Shown here: positions 1 through 8,842 of the stretch, one piece after another
Position numbering within the stretch: the stretch's first letter is position 1
How the letters are laid out: each line of letters begins with the position of its first letter
NCBI GenBank assembly: GCA_001931535.1
Contig: CP016211.1
Location: 13,903,501 to 13,967,500, forward strand
Reading direction: 5' to 3'
DNA: 64,000 nucleotides
Source of the DNA: Minicystis rosea
GTDB lineage: Bacteria > Myxococcota_A > Polyangia > Polyangiales > Polyangiaceae
Made by a program: the position numbers and the translations under genes
The notes under the pieces: model-generated
Seen by the model: only the letters and a program-made list of their open reading frames with translations
Told to the model about the DNA's origin: nothing
Databases searched by the model: none

Positions 1-503
1 CGGGGGCGAAGGCGGAAATAGGCCACCTCGCCCGCGACCGTCGCCGCCGGCGTGAGCACGAGACGGAAGCTGCCGTCGGCGGGAGCCTCGATGTGGAGCG
101 TGGCCTCTTTGCCCTCGGGGTAGGTGAGGGTGACGTCGAGCGTGCCAGTCTCCGCTTTGGTGACGTCGACGTGCTTGGGCGAGATCCAGGTGAGATCGTC
201 GGGCGGTTGGTGGAGCGCGGTGGGGGCGATGATGGCGACGGGATCGTAATTGGTAATGTCGTCGACGGCCGTGACGAGGCCGAGCTCCAGCGCGTCGGCC
301 GGGAAATCGAGGAGCTTCACGTCGCCGCGCAGGAGCGTGACCGAGAGGCCGTCGGGATCGACGCGGACCGAGAAATCACCGGCGCTCAACGATTGCGTCG
401 GGCGCCCCGTCACCATCGCCGGAGGACGCGAGGCATCCCCGCAGCTCGCGGCCGCGCAGGCGATGCTCACCATGGCTCCGAGCCTCGCTACCGATCGCTT
501 CAT
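1..503 (-). CDS. lipoprotein, N-terminal part (cut by window edge)
   Basis: Only the first 167 codons are in the window; the gene runs off the left edge. The product starts MKRSVARLG and has a short hydrophobic stretch ending in a lipobox-like AASC near residue 22, so it is probably an exported lipoprotein. The rest is beta-strand rich and contains repeated short Val/Leu stretches and an ethical-looking beta-sandwich pattern such as GDFSVRVDPDGLSVTLLRGD, as seen in N-terminal beta domains of glycoside hydrolases, but I cannot assign a family. The start ATG (503-501) overlaps the stop of the upstream Sel1 lipoprotein gene as ATGA, so the two genes are very likely co-transcribed and translationally coupled. 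Confidence 0.6.
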   Translation of the reverse strand, partial: MKRSVARLGAMVSIACAAASCGDASRPPAMVTGRPTQSLSAGDFSVRVDPDGLSVTLLRGDVKLLDFPADALELGLVTAVDDITNYDPVAIIAPTALHQPPDDLTWISPKHVDVTKAETGTLDVTLTYPEGKEATLHIEAPADGSFRLVLTPAATVAGEVAYFRLRP

Positions 504-1783
504 TTCGCTTCTCCCAAATCCTTCACGCGGCCGCACGACCAGGTGTCGCCGAGCTTGCAGCCTCGGCGCAGGTACTCGAGCCCTTTGGCGCGGTTCTCTT
601 TCATCCCGCGGCCGACGACGAGCGCGTCGCCGAAAGCGCCGCAGCTCGTGGCCGCGCCCGCATCACAGGCCTGCTCGAAGAGGTGTTGGGCGCGGCGCTC
701 GAGGATGAGCGCGAGGTTTTGGCAGCTCGACGCATAACCGCGCTCGCAGGCTGTTTCGTAGAGCTCCGCGGCCTTGCCGATGTCGCGCGCGGCGCCCTCG
801 CCGGTCTCCGACATGACCGCGAGGTTGTGGCAGCCGGAGGCGGCGCCGTCCTCGCAGGCGCGTTTGTAGAGCTCGGCGGCCTTCTTGGAATCGACGGCGC
901 CGAGGACGCCGCTCTCCAACAGGAAGCCGAGGTTCGAGCAGCCGCTCGCCGAGCCTTCGGCGCAGGCCTTCTGCACGAGCGCGGCGGCCTTCGCGTGATC
1001 CTGCGGCACGCCGAGGCCGTTCTCGTAGAGGCCCGCGAGGCCGTCGCAGCCCTGTGGATCGCCGCCGCGGCAGCCGTGATCGTAGAGCTGCGCGGCCTTC
1101 GCGGGATCGCGCGGGACGCCGAGGCCGCCCTCGTGGAGCGTGCCCAAGTTGGTGCAGCCCTGCGAAACGCCCGCCGAGCACGCCACCGTGTGCAGCGACA
1201 CGGCGCGGCCGAGATCCTGCTCGACGCCGTGGCCCGCTTGGTAGAGCAGGCCGAGGTTGGTGCAGGCGAGCGGGATCGAGGCCTCGCAGGCGCGCCGGTG
1301 CAGCGGCAGCGCGCGCACGTAGTCGACGGGGACGCCGCGGCCGCTGTCGAGCATGCTGCCGAGGGCCGTGCACGCGAGCAGGACACCGCCGTTGCAGGCG
1401 CGCTGATGGAGCTGCGCGGCGCGGGCGAGATCGCGGGCGATGCCGGTGCCCTTCTCCAAGAGGACGGCGAAATCGTGGCAGGAGGGGAGGAGGCCGCCGT
1501 CGCACGCCCGCTGCGTGAGGGCCGCGACGCGCGCGGGATCGGGCGGGAGGCCGCGGCCCTCTTTGATCATCGCGGCCAGGTACGCACAGCCTTGCGCCGC
1601 GCCGCCGTCGCACGCTTCCTGAAAGCGCTGTGCCGCGCGCGCATTGTCGACCGGCGCGCCTCGGCCGGTGGTGGCCGCGAGGCCCGCGGCCAAGCTCTCG
1701 TTCGGAGAAAGCGCGCCCTGTCCCGCGCCGCAGGCAGCGAGCGCGACGGCGAAGATCGAGGCGGCGAGCGTTCGAGCGGACAT
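500..1783 (-). CDS. Sel1-repeat lipoprotein
   Basis: The 427-residue product begins with a typical lipoprotein signal peptide whose lipobox is LAAC (Cys18). From about residue 30 to the end it consists of about ten Sel1-like repeats of roughly 36 residues with the pattern A-A-x-L-x-x-x-A-C-x-x-G-x-x-x-x-C-x-x-L-G. Two Cys residues per repeat match the disulfide-bonded Hcp-type Sel1 proteins of Helicobacter. Such alpha/alpha solenoids are protein-interaction scaffolds in the envelope; no enzymatic activity is implied. The downstream lipoprotein gene starts within its stop codon, suggesting that the two act together. Cys pairing and the lipid anchor indicate a periplasmic or surface location. 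Confidence 0.88.
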   Translation of the reverse strand: MSARTLAASIFAVALAACGAGQGALSPNESLAAGLAATTGRGAPVDNARAAQRFQEACDGGAAQGCAYLAAMIKEGRGLPPDPARVAALTQRACDGGLLPSCHDFAVLLEKGTGIARDLARAAQLHQRACNGGVLLACTALGSMLDSGRGVPVDYVRALPLHRRACEASIPLACTNLGLLYQAGHGVEQDLGRAVSLHTVACSAGVSQGCTNLGTLHEGGLGVPRDPAKAAQLYDHGCRGGDPQGCDGLAGLYENGLGVPQDHAKAAALVQKACAEGSASGCSNLGFLLESGVLGAVDSKKAAELYKRACEDGAASGCHNLAVMSETGEGAARDIGKAAELYETACERGYASSCQNLALILERRAQHLFEQACDAGAATSCGAFGDALVVGRGMKENRAKGLEYLRRGCKLGDTWSCGRVKDLGEAK

Positions 1784-1892
1784 GGGGGCGCGAGCTTACC
1801 GCAACGCCGCCCGATTCGATGCGCGGAGCACCGGACCGAAGGTCGGGGCGGCGGGCGCGTGAGCGCCGCCCGGGATGCGGTACACCACCCCC

Positions 1893-2090
1893 ATGGCGAC
1901 GAGGCTCGTGGGGTGGGATGCGATCGCGTTCGCGGAGCGGAACGGCTGCACGTTGAGCGTGCACGCGGAGGGCGAAGAGGCGGCGCGCCACGAGGTCAGC
2001 GTCGAAGACGCGAAGCGCGTCTGCGCCGCGAAGCCCAAGCGGGTTTACGTCGACTTCGACGAGCCGGATCGAGGCACCGGCTTCGCGTGA
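1893..2090 (+). CDS. small hypothetical protein
   Basis: A 65-residue ORF beginning MATRLVGWDAIAFAERNG and ending in an acidic tail. It has a sensible amino-acid composition (mixed helix and strand, ending VYVDFDEPDRGTGFA), unlike the Arg/Ala-rich shadow reading on the other strand. An in-frame ATG lies 18 bases upstream (1875); neither start has a good ribosome binding site. It is transcribed divergently from the Sel1 lipoprotein. I recognise no family, and it may be a minor or non-expressed ORF. Confidence 0.45.
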   Translation: MATRLVGWDAIAFAERNGCTLSVHAEGEEAARHEVSVEDAKRVCAAKPKRVYVDFDEPDRGTGFA

Positions 2091-2244
2091 GAAGCGCGGA
2101 TCAGGCCTGAATCGAGCGGCCCAGGGGCCGTTGCGTGGACGCAACGATGCAAGCGGCTCGACGGCGATGCGCGAAGCGGCTCGCCCTTTGGAACGAGCTC
2201 ACGATGCGGTGTGTGTGGATTGGCGGGCGGGGAAGGGGCGCGCT

Positions 2245-4263
2245 TCAGCAGGAGGCTTTGGCGTGGGTCGGGGTGCCGACGGACTGCGTGGTCGTCGTCA
2301 GGCCGAACTCGCGGGCGATGGCTTGCACGCAGGCCACGGGGCGGCCGCGGTTCACGCGCACGTAGGGGATCCCGGCGGCGCTCGAGGCGCGGGCCAGCGC
2401 CGAGTCGACGCCGTGGACCTGGAAGCCGGTGGCGCTCAGCACGAGATCGTAGCTGCCGCGCGAGATGCGCTCGCACTGCGCCTGCACGCGGCGGAGGCTG
2501 CCGTCGCACCAGGTGATGGTGATGCCGAGCAGCTCTTCGAGGCGGGCGCCGAGCTCCGGATCCTCGCGGTTCGAGACGAAGAGCGCGCGGCTCCCCGTGG
2601 TCTGCGCGCGGACGCGGGCGCTCAAGGCGTCGAGCGCGGTGGCGGCGAGCGTGTCCTCCGCCGTGTCGTCGTCGGCCTCCTTGGCGGCGGGCTTGGCGGC
2701 CGTCGCGGCCGGGGCCGGCGCCTCGGCCATGCGCTTCACCAGATCGCGGAGGCGGCGGCGCACGCGGCGATCGGCGTGGTTGAGCTCGTCCTCGCCGAAG
2801 GCCGCGAGGATCTCGCGGTGCGCCGCCTGGAGCTGGCCCACGAGATCGGGCGTGTTGAGCACGTCGAAGGCCCGGATGAGCCAGGCCATCATCGCTTCCT
2901 TGCTCTCGGCGGCGGCCGGGAGATCGGCGAGCAGCTTGGCCGGGCTCTCCACCACGTTGGACTCGGGCGCGTCGGCCTCGCGCTCGCCGAGGAGCTTGGC
3001 CCACGGGGCCGAGGGCTTGTGCCGCTGATCGAGGACGTCACGCACCCGCGAGGCGCGATCGCCGAGGCCCGGCACCGCGCGGCGGAGCCGGCCCATGGCG
3101 ATGCCCCAGGCGAGATCGTCCTTCACGGCGCCGCGCAGCCAGCGCAGGCGGCGGGCGGCGTTGATGAGCGCCTCGAGCTCGGTCGGGGTCAGCTCGGCGA
3201 GGCGGCCGTTCGGCACTTCGCCCGGCGGGATGAGGATGGCCTTGAGCTCGGCGTCGACCTCTTCGAACAGGGCATCGGGATCGGTCGGGCGCGGCTGGCG
3301 CGCGGGGCCGTCGGCCCAGCCGTCCTCGTCGAGGCCGGCGTCGTTCGACTTCATCATGTGCTCGTCGAGCAGGCGCTCGGCGAGGGAGGTGGCCTCGACC
3401 CAGTTGGTCGGCTCCGAGGCCCAGGTCGCGTGCATCTCGCGGCGCACGTCGGCCGGGCGCGCGGAGAGCTGGAGCGCGCGCACCGAGCCGGGCCAGAACA
3501 TCTTGCCGATCTCGGTGAGCCGGCGGGCCACGCGCGCCACCGCGTGCTCCACGTCGCGCACGCCGGGCATCGCCTCCTCGACGGCGCGCGCGCGGCAGAT
3601 GCACACGAGCATGTGGAGCCGCTGCCGATCGGCCGACATGCGGGCCAGCGCGCCGATGCGCTGCTCCACGCCGGCGAGCAGCTTCTCCACGGTGTCGAGC
3701 GCGTCGCTCGCCCGGAGGCGCTGCGGCTTCTCGTGCTCGACCTCGCGCACGGTCACGCGGGCCGGCGCGGGCTCGGCGACGACGGGCGCGGCGACGACGG
3801 GCGCGGCCTCGACGGGGGCCGGGGGCGCGACGGCTTCGGTCACCGCGCTCGCGACGCTCACGGCCTCGGCGGGTGGGGTCACCGCGCTCGCGACGCTCAC
3901 GGTCTCGGCGACGGCAACCGGGACGACGGCAGGCGCTTCGGGGGCGGGCGCGTAATGCAGTGCTTCGGTCGGCGTGCGGGAAGAGAGCGGGCCTATGGAT
4001 GCGGCCTCGGCGATGTTCCCGTGGAGGGCCGGCGCGGCGCCGTTGGCAGTAAGGTGGCGCTCCAGCAGCGTGCGCGCGAGATGCGAGGGGAGGATTTGCC
4101 CGATCACATCACCGAGCGCATCGTCTTCATTCACACCTCGCCCGAGCCACCGCTCCGTGCCTCGGTGAACCAGGCATTCATACCAGCCATTGGTGCGAAC
4201 GAGCACAACGTAGCCGGCTTCAACGAGGAGGGCGCGCAACGCAGATGAAGGCGCGGTGTGCAT
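2245..4263 (-). CDS. hypothetical protein with C-terminal DUF2325-like domain
   Basis: With the ATG at 4263 the product has 672 residues; the frame stays open 34 codons further upstream. The first 65 residues form a compact domain (ALRALLVEAGYVVLVRTNG...). A Pro/Ala/Val-rich linker follows, then a long helical middle region rich in Arg and Glu. The last 100 residues run SRALFVSNREDPELGARLEE, then a strand with WCDGS, then SYDLVLSATGF, then IPYVRVNRG. This is the Rossmann-like layout of DUF2325 proteins (strand, charged helix, C/H-DGS, small-molecule-like pocket), although the usual VGG at the start is VSN. Function unknown. The gene stands alone, with about 630 bases of gene-free DNA upstream. 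Confidence 0.7.
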   Translation of the reverse strand: MHTAPSSALRALLVEAGYVVLVRTNGWYECLVHRGTERWLGRGVNEDDALGDVIGQILPSHLARTLLERHLTANGAAPALHGNIAEAASIGPLSSRTPTEALHYAPAPEAPAVVPVAVAETVSVASAVTPPAEAVSVASAVTEAVAPPAPVEAAPVVAAPVVAEPAPARVTVREVEHEKPQRLRASDALDTVEKLLAGVEQRIGALARMSADRQRLHMLVCICRARAVEEAMPGVRDVEHAVARVARRLTEIGKMFWPGSVRALQLSARPADVRREMHATWASEPTNWVEATSLAERLLDEHMMKSNDAGLDEDGWADGPARQPRPTDPDALFEEVDAELKAILIPPGEVPNGRLAELTPTELEALINAARRLRWLRGAVKDDLAWGIAMGRLRRAVPGLGDRASRVRDVLDQRHKPSAPWAKLLGEREADAPESNVVESPAKLLADLPAAAESKEAMMAWLIRAFDVLNTPDLVGQLQAAHREILAAFGEDELNHADRRVRRRLRDLVKRMAEAPAPAATAAKPAAKEADDDTAEDTLAATALDALSARVRAQTTGSRALFVSNREDPELGARLEELLGITITWCDGSLRRVQAQCERISRGSYDLVLSATGFQVHGVDSALARASSAAGIPYVRVNRGRPVACVQAIAREFGLTTTTQSVGTPTHAKASC

Positions 4264-4895
4264 AGATTGTCGTTTCTTACCACTTCCAGACACGTGCGAC
4301 GAGGCCGGTTCGTTCGTGATGCCGACCATTTTACTCGGTGACGCGCGATCGACCGCGGCCCGCAATATCCGCGCGCGTAATGATTTCGCGATGAATCGCA
4401 GGAGATGATGAATACGCGGCGCATCATCCTAAGGGTAATCCCCATTGGGGTCGGACCCGACATGAGCCCGGTCGACCTCGCTGAGCACGCGTGATCGACT
4501 GGCATGTCGCGCGGCGCGCCGCCCCAACGAGGCCCAGATCCGCGGCGATGCGGGGCCGATTGGCGGTCACGCACAGGCGTGTCGAGGTCGACTCGAACGC
4601 TCCTCGATACGGACCTTCCGTCGCTGCCGAGGCGCGCGGGGAGACGCATCGGGATGACAGCCTATCTGGTCGGCGAGCACGGCCAGTTGGGTATCAGGGT
4701 CAGAATGTTTCACGGCAGGCGGCATTTTGCCTGCGGTGCTCGCCTGGTATCCCGCGCTACCAAGGGACTTTGTCGATGGAGCAATGGAGTCCACCGCAAC
4801 GCGTGTGGGCGCTCGCGCGGAGGATGGAAGGAGGGCGCTGCCCTCCGGCAAACGCATGACGCCATCTGCAGGCGAAGCCGTGGTGAGCGCGGCCG
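4264..4895. other. gene-free stretch
   Basis: About 630 bases between the start of the DUF2325-like gene and the end of the next minus-strand gene. The ORFs here are short and have shadow-like composition. I see a small CCCC-ATT-GGGG hairpin near 4440-4460 but no tRNA, no convincing promoter and no repeat. It presumably holds the promoter of the downstream minus-strand gene. Confidence 0.4.
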
Positions 4896-5372
4896 TCAGC
4901 GCCGTCGGGGGCGGGGCGTGGCGCGGCTCGCCGCCTCGCCTCGCGTGGGGTTGATGCTGCTCGGCGGCGGCAGATCCTCGGCCTTCTCCAGCAGAAACTC
5001 GAGGGCGAGCGGCTCGCTCGACAGCACCGGGATGGAGAGGCCGTCGTGCTGCACGTGGCGCTTCACCTGGAGCGCGCCCACCGCGGTCTGCACCAACACC
5101 GCCACGCGCGGAAAGCCGCGCACCAAGATGGCGCGCGCCCGCTGGGCGGCCTGCTCGAACGCAGGATCGTTGTTCATCACCGCGCGACGCATGTCGACGA
5201 GGAGCGTGTACCGAGCGCGCCCGTGGTGATCGAAGATGCGGCCGATCTGCGCATGAATTGCGGCCATCTCCGCGTTCGACGCATAAGGCACCTCGGTGCG
5301 CGTGAAGCGGATTACACCGGTGTCCGGATCGAGGTGCACCGTGGCGCACGGGTCCGCATACAGCTCCCGCAT
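4896..5372 (-). CDS. hypothetical protein, STAS/SpoIIAA-like fold suspected
   Basis: A 158-residue product beginning MRELYADPCATVHLDPDTGV. It has the order strand (VIRFTRTEVPY), long helix (NAEMAAIHAQIGRIFDHHG), strand (YTLLVDMRRAVMNNDPAFE), helix (QAAQRARAIL), strand (VAVLVQTAVG), and a helical end. This resembles the beta-alpha-beta layout of SpoIIAA/STAS-like proteins, which are common in myxobacteria as small regulators, but the assignment rests on pattern only. The C-terminus is Pro/Arg-rich and probably disordered. No partner gene is adjacent; the next gene on this strand is the ABC-F ATPase 120 bases upstream. Confidence 0.65.
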   Translation of the reverse strand: MRELYADPCATVHLDPDTGVIRFTRTEVPYASNAEMAAIHAQIGRIFDHHGRARYTLLVDMRRAVMNNDPAFEQAAQRARAILVRGFPRVAVLVQTAVGALQVKRHVQHDGLSIPVLSSEPLALEFLLEKAEDLPPPSSINPTRGEAASRATPRPRRR

Positions 5373-5491
5373 GACGGCTCGACCCTAACGAACGAACCGC
5401 CGCTCGGCAATGCCGCCGGGCTCATTGGAGGTCGAGCGAGAAGACGACGCGAGGGCCGTTGGGCGGAGGCTCGAGGCGGGGCCGTTCGTAT

Positions 5492-7417
5492 TCAGCCCTC
5501 GCCGATCTCCGCGATCTCCGCTTCGAGCGACTCCCACTCGGCCATGAGCGTGTCGATCTTGGGGCCGAGCGCGGCCTCCTCGGCCAGGAGCGCGTCGACC
5601 TGGGCCTTCGGGGTCTTCTCGAAGAAGCCCGGGGTCGCGTAGGCCTCGTGGATCTCGCCCTTGCGCTTCTCCGCGGCCTCGATGGCCGCCATCACTTTGT
5701 CGCGCCGGGCGGGCAGCTCTTTGGCGCGGTTGCGCTTCTTCTTCTGCTCTTCCCACGAGGTGTTCGTGGCCGCGGGCGCGGGCTCGTCGGCGCGCTTCTC
5801 CTTCTTGGCGCGGAGCACGACGGCCTCCGCGTCGAGGTGATCATCGCCGCAGCGGGCCAGGTATTCCTCGTACGTGCCCGGGAAATCGCGCGGGCCCTCG
5901 GGGGTGATCTCGAGGATGCGCGTGGCCAGCTCGGAGACGAAGAAGCGATCGTGGGACACGAAGATCACCGTGCCCTCGTAGACCTTGAGCGCCTCCACCA
6001 AGGCCGCGATGGACTCGAGATCGAGGTGGTTCGTCGGCTCGTCGAGCACGAGCACGTTGGGCTGCTCGGCCGCGAGCCGGCCGAACACGAGCCGCGCCGC
6101 CTCGCCGCCGGAGAGCGAGCCCGCGCGCTTGTTCACGTCTTCGCCCGAGAAGAGCACGCGCCCGAGGTGGCCGCGCACGAAGGCCGTCCCCTCCTTGGGG
6201 CGCGCGGCCCAGAGGAAGTCGAGCGCCGTCTGCTGCGGGTCGGTGAGGATCTCCTTGTGATCCTGAGCGAAGTAGCCCACGCGCGTCTCGTGGCCCCATT
6301 GCACGGAGCCGACGTCGGCGTCGAGGCGGTCCACCACGATCTTGAGGAGCGTCGACTTCCCGAGCCCGTTGGGCCCGATGACCGCGAGCTTCTCGCCGCG
6401 CCGCACCGTGAGCGACACGCCGCGGAGCACCTGCTTGTCGCCGTAGGCCTTGCCGATGCTCTCGATCCCGAGCACGTCGCGCCCGCTCGGACGCTCGGGC
6501 GTGAAGGCGAAGCGCGGCGCCCGCCGCGACGTGTCGGCGAGCTCCTCGATCTCGATCTTGTCGAGCTGCTTCAGCTTGCTCTGCGCTTGGCTCGCCTTAC
6601 TGGCCTTGTAGCGGAAGCGATCGACGTAGGCTTGCAGGTGCGCGACCTGGGCCTCGGTCTGCGCGATCTCGGCCTCCTTGCGGGCGCGCACGGCGGCCTT
6701 CTCCGCGACGAAGGCCGTGTAGTTGCCGGTGTAGACGGTGATGGTGCCGTAGTCGACGTCGAGGATGTGGGAGGCGACGTTGTCGAGGAAGCGCTGATCG
6801 TGGCTGATGACCACCGCGCAGCCTTTGTAGGCGGCGAGGAACTTCTCGAGCCAACGGATGGAGAGGATGTCGAGGTGGTTCGTGGGCTCGTCGAGGAGGA
6901 GCACGTCCGGCCCGCCGAGGAGCACCTGCGCCAAGAGCACGCGCAGCTTGAAGCCGCCGGAGAGCGTGCCGAGCGGCTGCCGGTGCGACGCGATGGGGAT
7001 GCCGAGGCCCGTGAGCACCCACGTCGCGCGCGCCTCCAACGTGTAGCCGTCGTGCGTGCGCAGGATGTCTTCGATCTCGGCGATGCGCGCCGGATCGCCG
7101 TGCCCTTCGGCGAGGCGGCGCTGCTCGGTGAGCGCGTCCCACACGAGAGCATCGCCCGCCATGGTCATGTCGAGGATGATCTCCTCGTCGTTGAGAAACC
7201 GATTCTGGCGCAGCACCCCGAGGCGCGCTTCCTTGGGCAAGCTCACGCTGCCGGAGGTGGCGGGCTCGTCGCCGGCGAGGATGTTGAGGAACGTCGTCTT
7301 GCCTGATCCGTTGGCGCCGACGAGGCCGTAGCGCGAGCCCGTGTTGAGCTTGAGGCCGACGTTTTCGAAGAGCGCGCGCGCGCCGTACGCTTTGCCGAGG
7401 TTCTGGGTGCCGAGCAT
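5492..7417 (-). CDS. ABC-F family ATPase, Uup-like
   Basis: With the ATG at 7417 the product has 641 residues, close to E. coli Uup. It contains two ABC ATPase domains and no membrane segment: Walker A GANGSGKT near residue 34 and GPNGLGKS near residue 340, an LSGG signature in each half, DEPTNHLD Walker B in each half, and SHD switch motifs. About 80 charged residues between the halves form the ABC-F arm/linker. The last 90 residues (WEEQKKKRNRAKELPARRDK onward) are a coiled coil like the DNA- or RNA-binding C-terminal domain of Uup. ABC-F proteins bind the ribosomal E site and act as translation factors. The ORF continues 32 codons upstream, but the conserved domain starts at MLGTQNLGKAYG. 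Divergent from the lipase-like gene. Confidence 0.93.
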   Translation of the reverse strand: MLGTQNLGKAYGARALFENVGLKLNTGSRYGLVGANGSGKTTFLNILAGDEPATSGSVSLPKEARLGVLRQNRFLNDEEIILDMTMAGDALVWDALTEQRRLAEGHGDPARIAEIEDILRTHDGYTLEARATWVLTGLGIPIASHRQPLGTLSGGFKLRVLLAQVLLGGPDVLLLDEPTNHLDILSIRWLEKFLAAYKGCAVVISHDQRFLDNVASHILDVDYGTITVYTGNYTAFVAEKAAVRARKEAEIAQTEAQVAHLQAYVDRFRYKASKASQAQSKLKQLDKIEIEELADTSRRAPRFAFTPERPSGRDVLGIESIGKAYGDKQVLRGVSLTVRRGEKLAVIGPNGLGKSTLLKIVVDRLDADVGSVQWGHETRVGYFAQDHKEILTDPQQTALDFLWAARPKEGTAFVRGHLGRVLFSGEDVNKRAGSLSGGEAARLVFGRLAAEQPNVLVLDEPTNHLDLESIAALVEALKVYEGTVIFVSHDRFFVSELATRILEITPEGPRDFPGTYEEYLARCGDDHLDAEAVVLRAKKEKRADEPAPAATNTSWEEQKKKRNRAKELPARRDKVMAAIEAAEKRKGEIHEAYATPGFFEKTPKAQVDALLAEEAALGPKIDTLMAEWESLEAEIAEIGEG

Positions 7418-7521
7418 GGAGCGGCCCGAGGGTAGCACGCGTGACCAAACGCTCGATCGGATCGGGCGCGGCGCACGGAGCCCACGACGCGTCCTGCCGA
7501 ATCGTGTCACCATGGCCGGGC

Positions 7522-8496
7522 ATGGCGAAGCACCTGGAGATGGCGATCGGCGCGCTCAACGGGCTCGTCGGCGACTATCTCGATCGACAGCGCAACGGTC
7601 TCGCCACCCCGATGTCGCTGGTCCACGACGACCGGCCTCTGCTGCTCACGCGCGCCGCGATCGCGGCCGCGTACCCCGCGGCCACGTCACGAGCGGTCGT
7701 CCTCGTGCATGGCCTCATGAGCACCGAGCACGTCTTCCAGCTCGAAGGCGGCGAGACCTACGCGTCCATGCTCGCCCGTGATCTCGGCTACACGCCCTTC
7801 GCGGTGCGGTACAACTCGGGCCTGCACATCTCTCAGAACGGCGAGGCCCTCGACGATCTGCTCGCCCGCTTCGTCGCGGCCCATCCGGTGCCGCTCACCG
7901 AGGTCGTCCTCGTGGGGCACAGCATGGGCGGGCTCGTGATCCGCAGCGCCGCGCATTTCGCGAGCGCGCGGGAGAGCGCCTGGCTCACGCTCGCCCGGCG
8001 CGCGTTCTACCTCGGATCTCCGCACCTCGGCGCGCCGCTCGAGCGCTTCGGCAACGTGCTCGCGTGGGCGCTGGCCCGCGTCGGGAACGTGTATACCGAT
8101 CTCGTCGCCGACATCATCAACCTGCGCAGCAGCGGGGTGAAGGATCTGCGCTACGGAAACCTCCGTCACGAGGATTGGCAAGGCGAGGACGCCGACGCGC
8201 TCCTCGCGAATCGGCGCCATCCGGTGCCGCTCCTGCCGCAGATTCGTCATCACTTGATCGCCGGTACGCTCCTCGACGATCCTCTCGTCAGCGTGCTCTT
8301 CGGCGATGCCCTCGTGCCTTTGCCGAGCGCCACGGGCCGCGCCCGCCCTCACCATCGGAGCGCGCTTTTCCCGGCCGAGCACGTGCGCGTTTTCCCGGCC
8401 TTCGACCATTTGCGCTTGGCCCACGATCCCGAGGTTTACGCGCAAATCCGCGTCTGGTGCGAGGAGGAGATTCGATGCGACGCTGGCGAGGCCTGA
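7522..8496 (+). CDS. alpha/beta hydrolase, lipase-like
   Basis: About 324 residues. Residues around 55 read VVLVHGLMSTEHVF, the oxyanion-hole HG motif. VVLVGHSMGGLVIRS holds the nucleophile Ser in GHSMG, typical of triacylglycerol lipases and PGAP1-like esterases. Later LGSPHLGAPLERFGN matches the conserved region after the nucleophile in that group, and FPAFDHLRLAHD near the C-terminus probably supplies the catalytic His. No signal peptide, so the enzyme is likely cytoplasmic. The frame opens at a GTG at 7441, but the ATG at 7522 gives a normal N-terminal helix. The following small gene starts 22 bases before this stop, so the two are probably coupled. Confidence 0.85.
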   Translation: MAKHLEMAIGALNGLVGDYLDRQRNGLATPMSLVHDDRPLLLTRAAIAAAYPAATSRAVVLVHGLMSTEHVFQLEGGETYASMLARDLGYTPFAVRYNSGLHISQNGEALDDLLARFVAAHPVPLTEVVLVGHSMGGLVIRSAAHFASARESAWLTLARRAFYLGSPHLGAPLERFGNVLAWALARVGNVYTDLVADIINLRSSGVKDLRYGNLRHEDWQGEDADALLANRRHPVPLLPQIRHHLIAGTLLDDPLVSVLFGDALVPLPSATGRARPHHRSALFPAEHVRVFPAFDHLRLAHDPEVYAQIRVWCEEEIRCDAGEA

Positions 8497-8813
8497 AGTC
8501 CCTGGTGGTGGACGCGGTGGAGCACGGATCGCGCGCCGTGGAGCGGATCCAGATGGAGGCGGCCCGGTTGCCGTTCGACATCCTCGAGCAGATTCCCCCG
8601 CTCACCGTGCCGGTGAAGGGCGTGCGCGCCATCCATCACGGCGCCGTCGCCGGCACCCACGGCATGATTCGCCTGGTGAACCGCGTCGTGGGCGACACCC
8701 TGGACGTGGTCTTCGACGTCGTGGAGAAACGACAGGCCATTTCCGCGGCGGATCAGCCGTCCGTCACGACCGCGTCACGAGAGGCCGAGCAAGGGTCGCC
8801 GAACGCCCCGTGA
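8475..8813 (+). CDS. small hypothetical protein
   Basis: 112 residues starting MRRWRGLKSLVVDAVEHGS, preceded by a strong ribosome binding site (GAGGAGGAG) inside the end of the hydrolase gene; the 22-base overlap points to translational coupling. The sequence is amphipathic with several Val/His-rich segments (VPVKGVRAIHHGAVAGTHGM, VVGDTLDVVFDVVE) and a polar tail. No signal peptide or clear membrane segment. I recognise no family; context suggests a partner or membrane-associated cofactor of the lipase-like hydrolase. Confidence 0.65.
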   Translation: MRRWRGLKSLVVDAVEHGSRAVERIQMEAARLPFDILEQIPPLTVPVKGVRAIHHGAVAGTHGMIRLVNRVVGDTLDVVFDVVEKRQAISAADQPSVTTASREAEQGSPNAP

Positions 8814-8842
8814 TCGAGTCTTCGTGCTAGACGTCGAAATCG

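Noticed and set aside
2131..4248. 705-residue plus-strand ORF
   Set aside because: Gly/Arg/His/Glu-rich shadow of the DUF2325-like gene on the minus strand; no motif.
4264..4895. Short ORFs at 4491-4859 and 4504-5229
   Set aside because: Composition is typical of shadow or random frames, with no ribosome binding site or motif.
5459..7306. 615-residue plus-strand ORF
   Set aside because: Shadow of the ABC-F gene, which has full Walker, signature and linker motifs.
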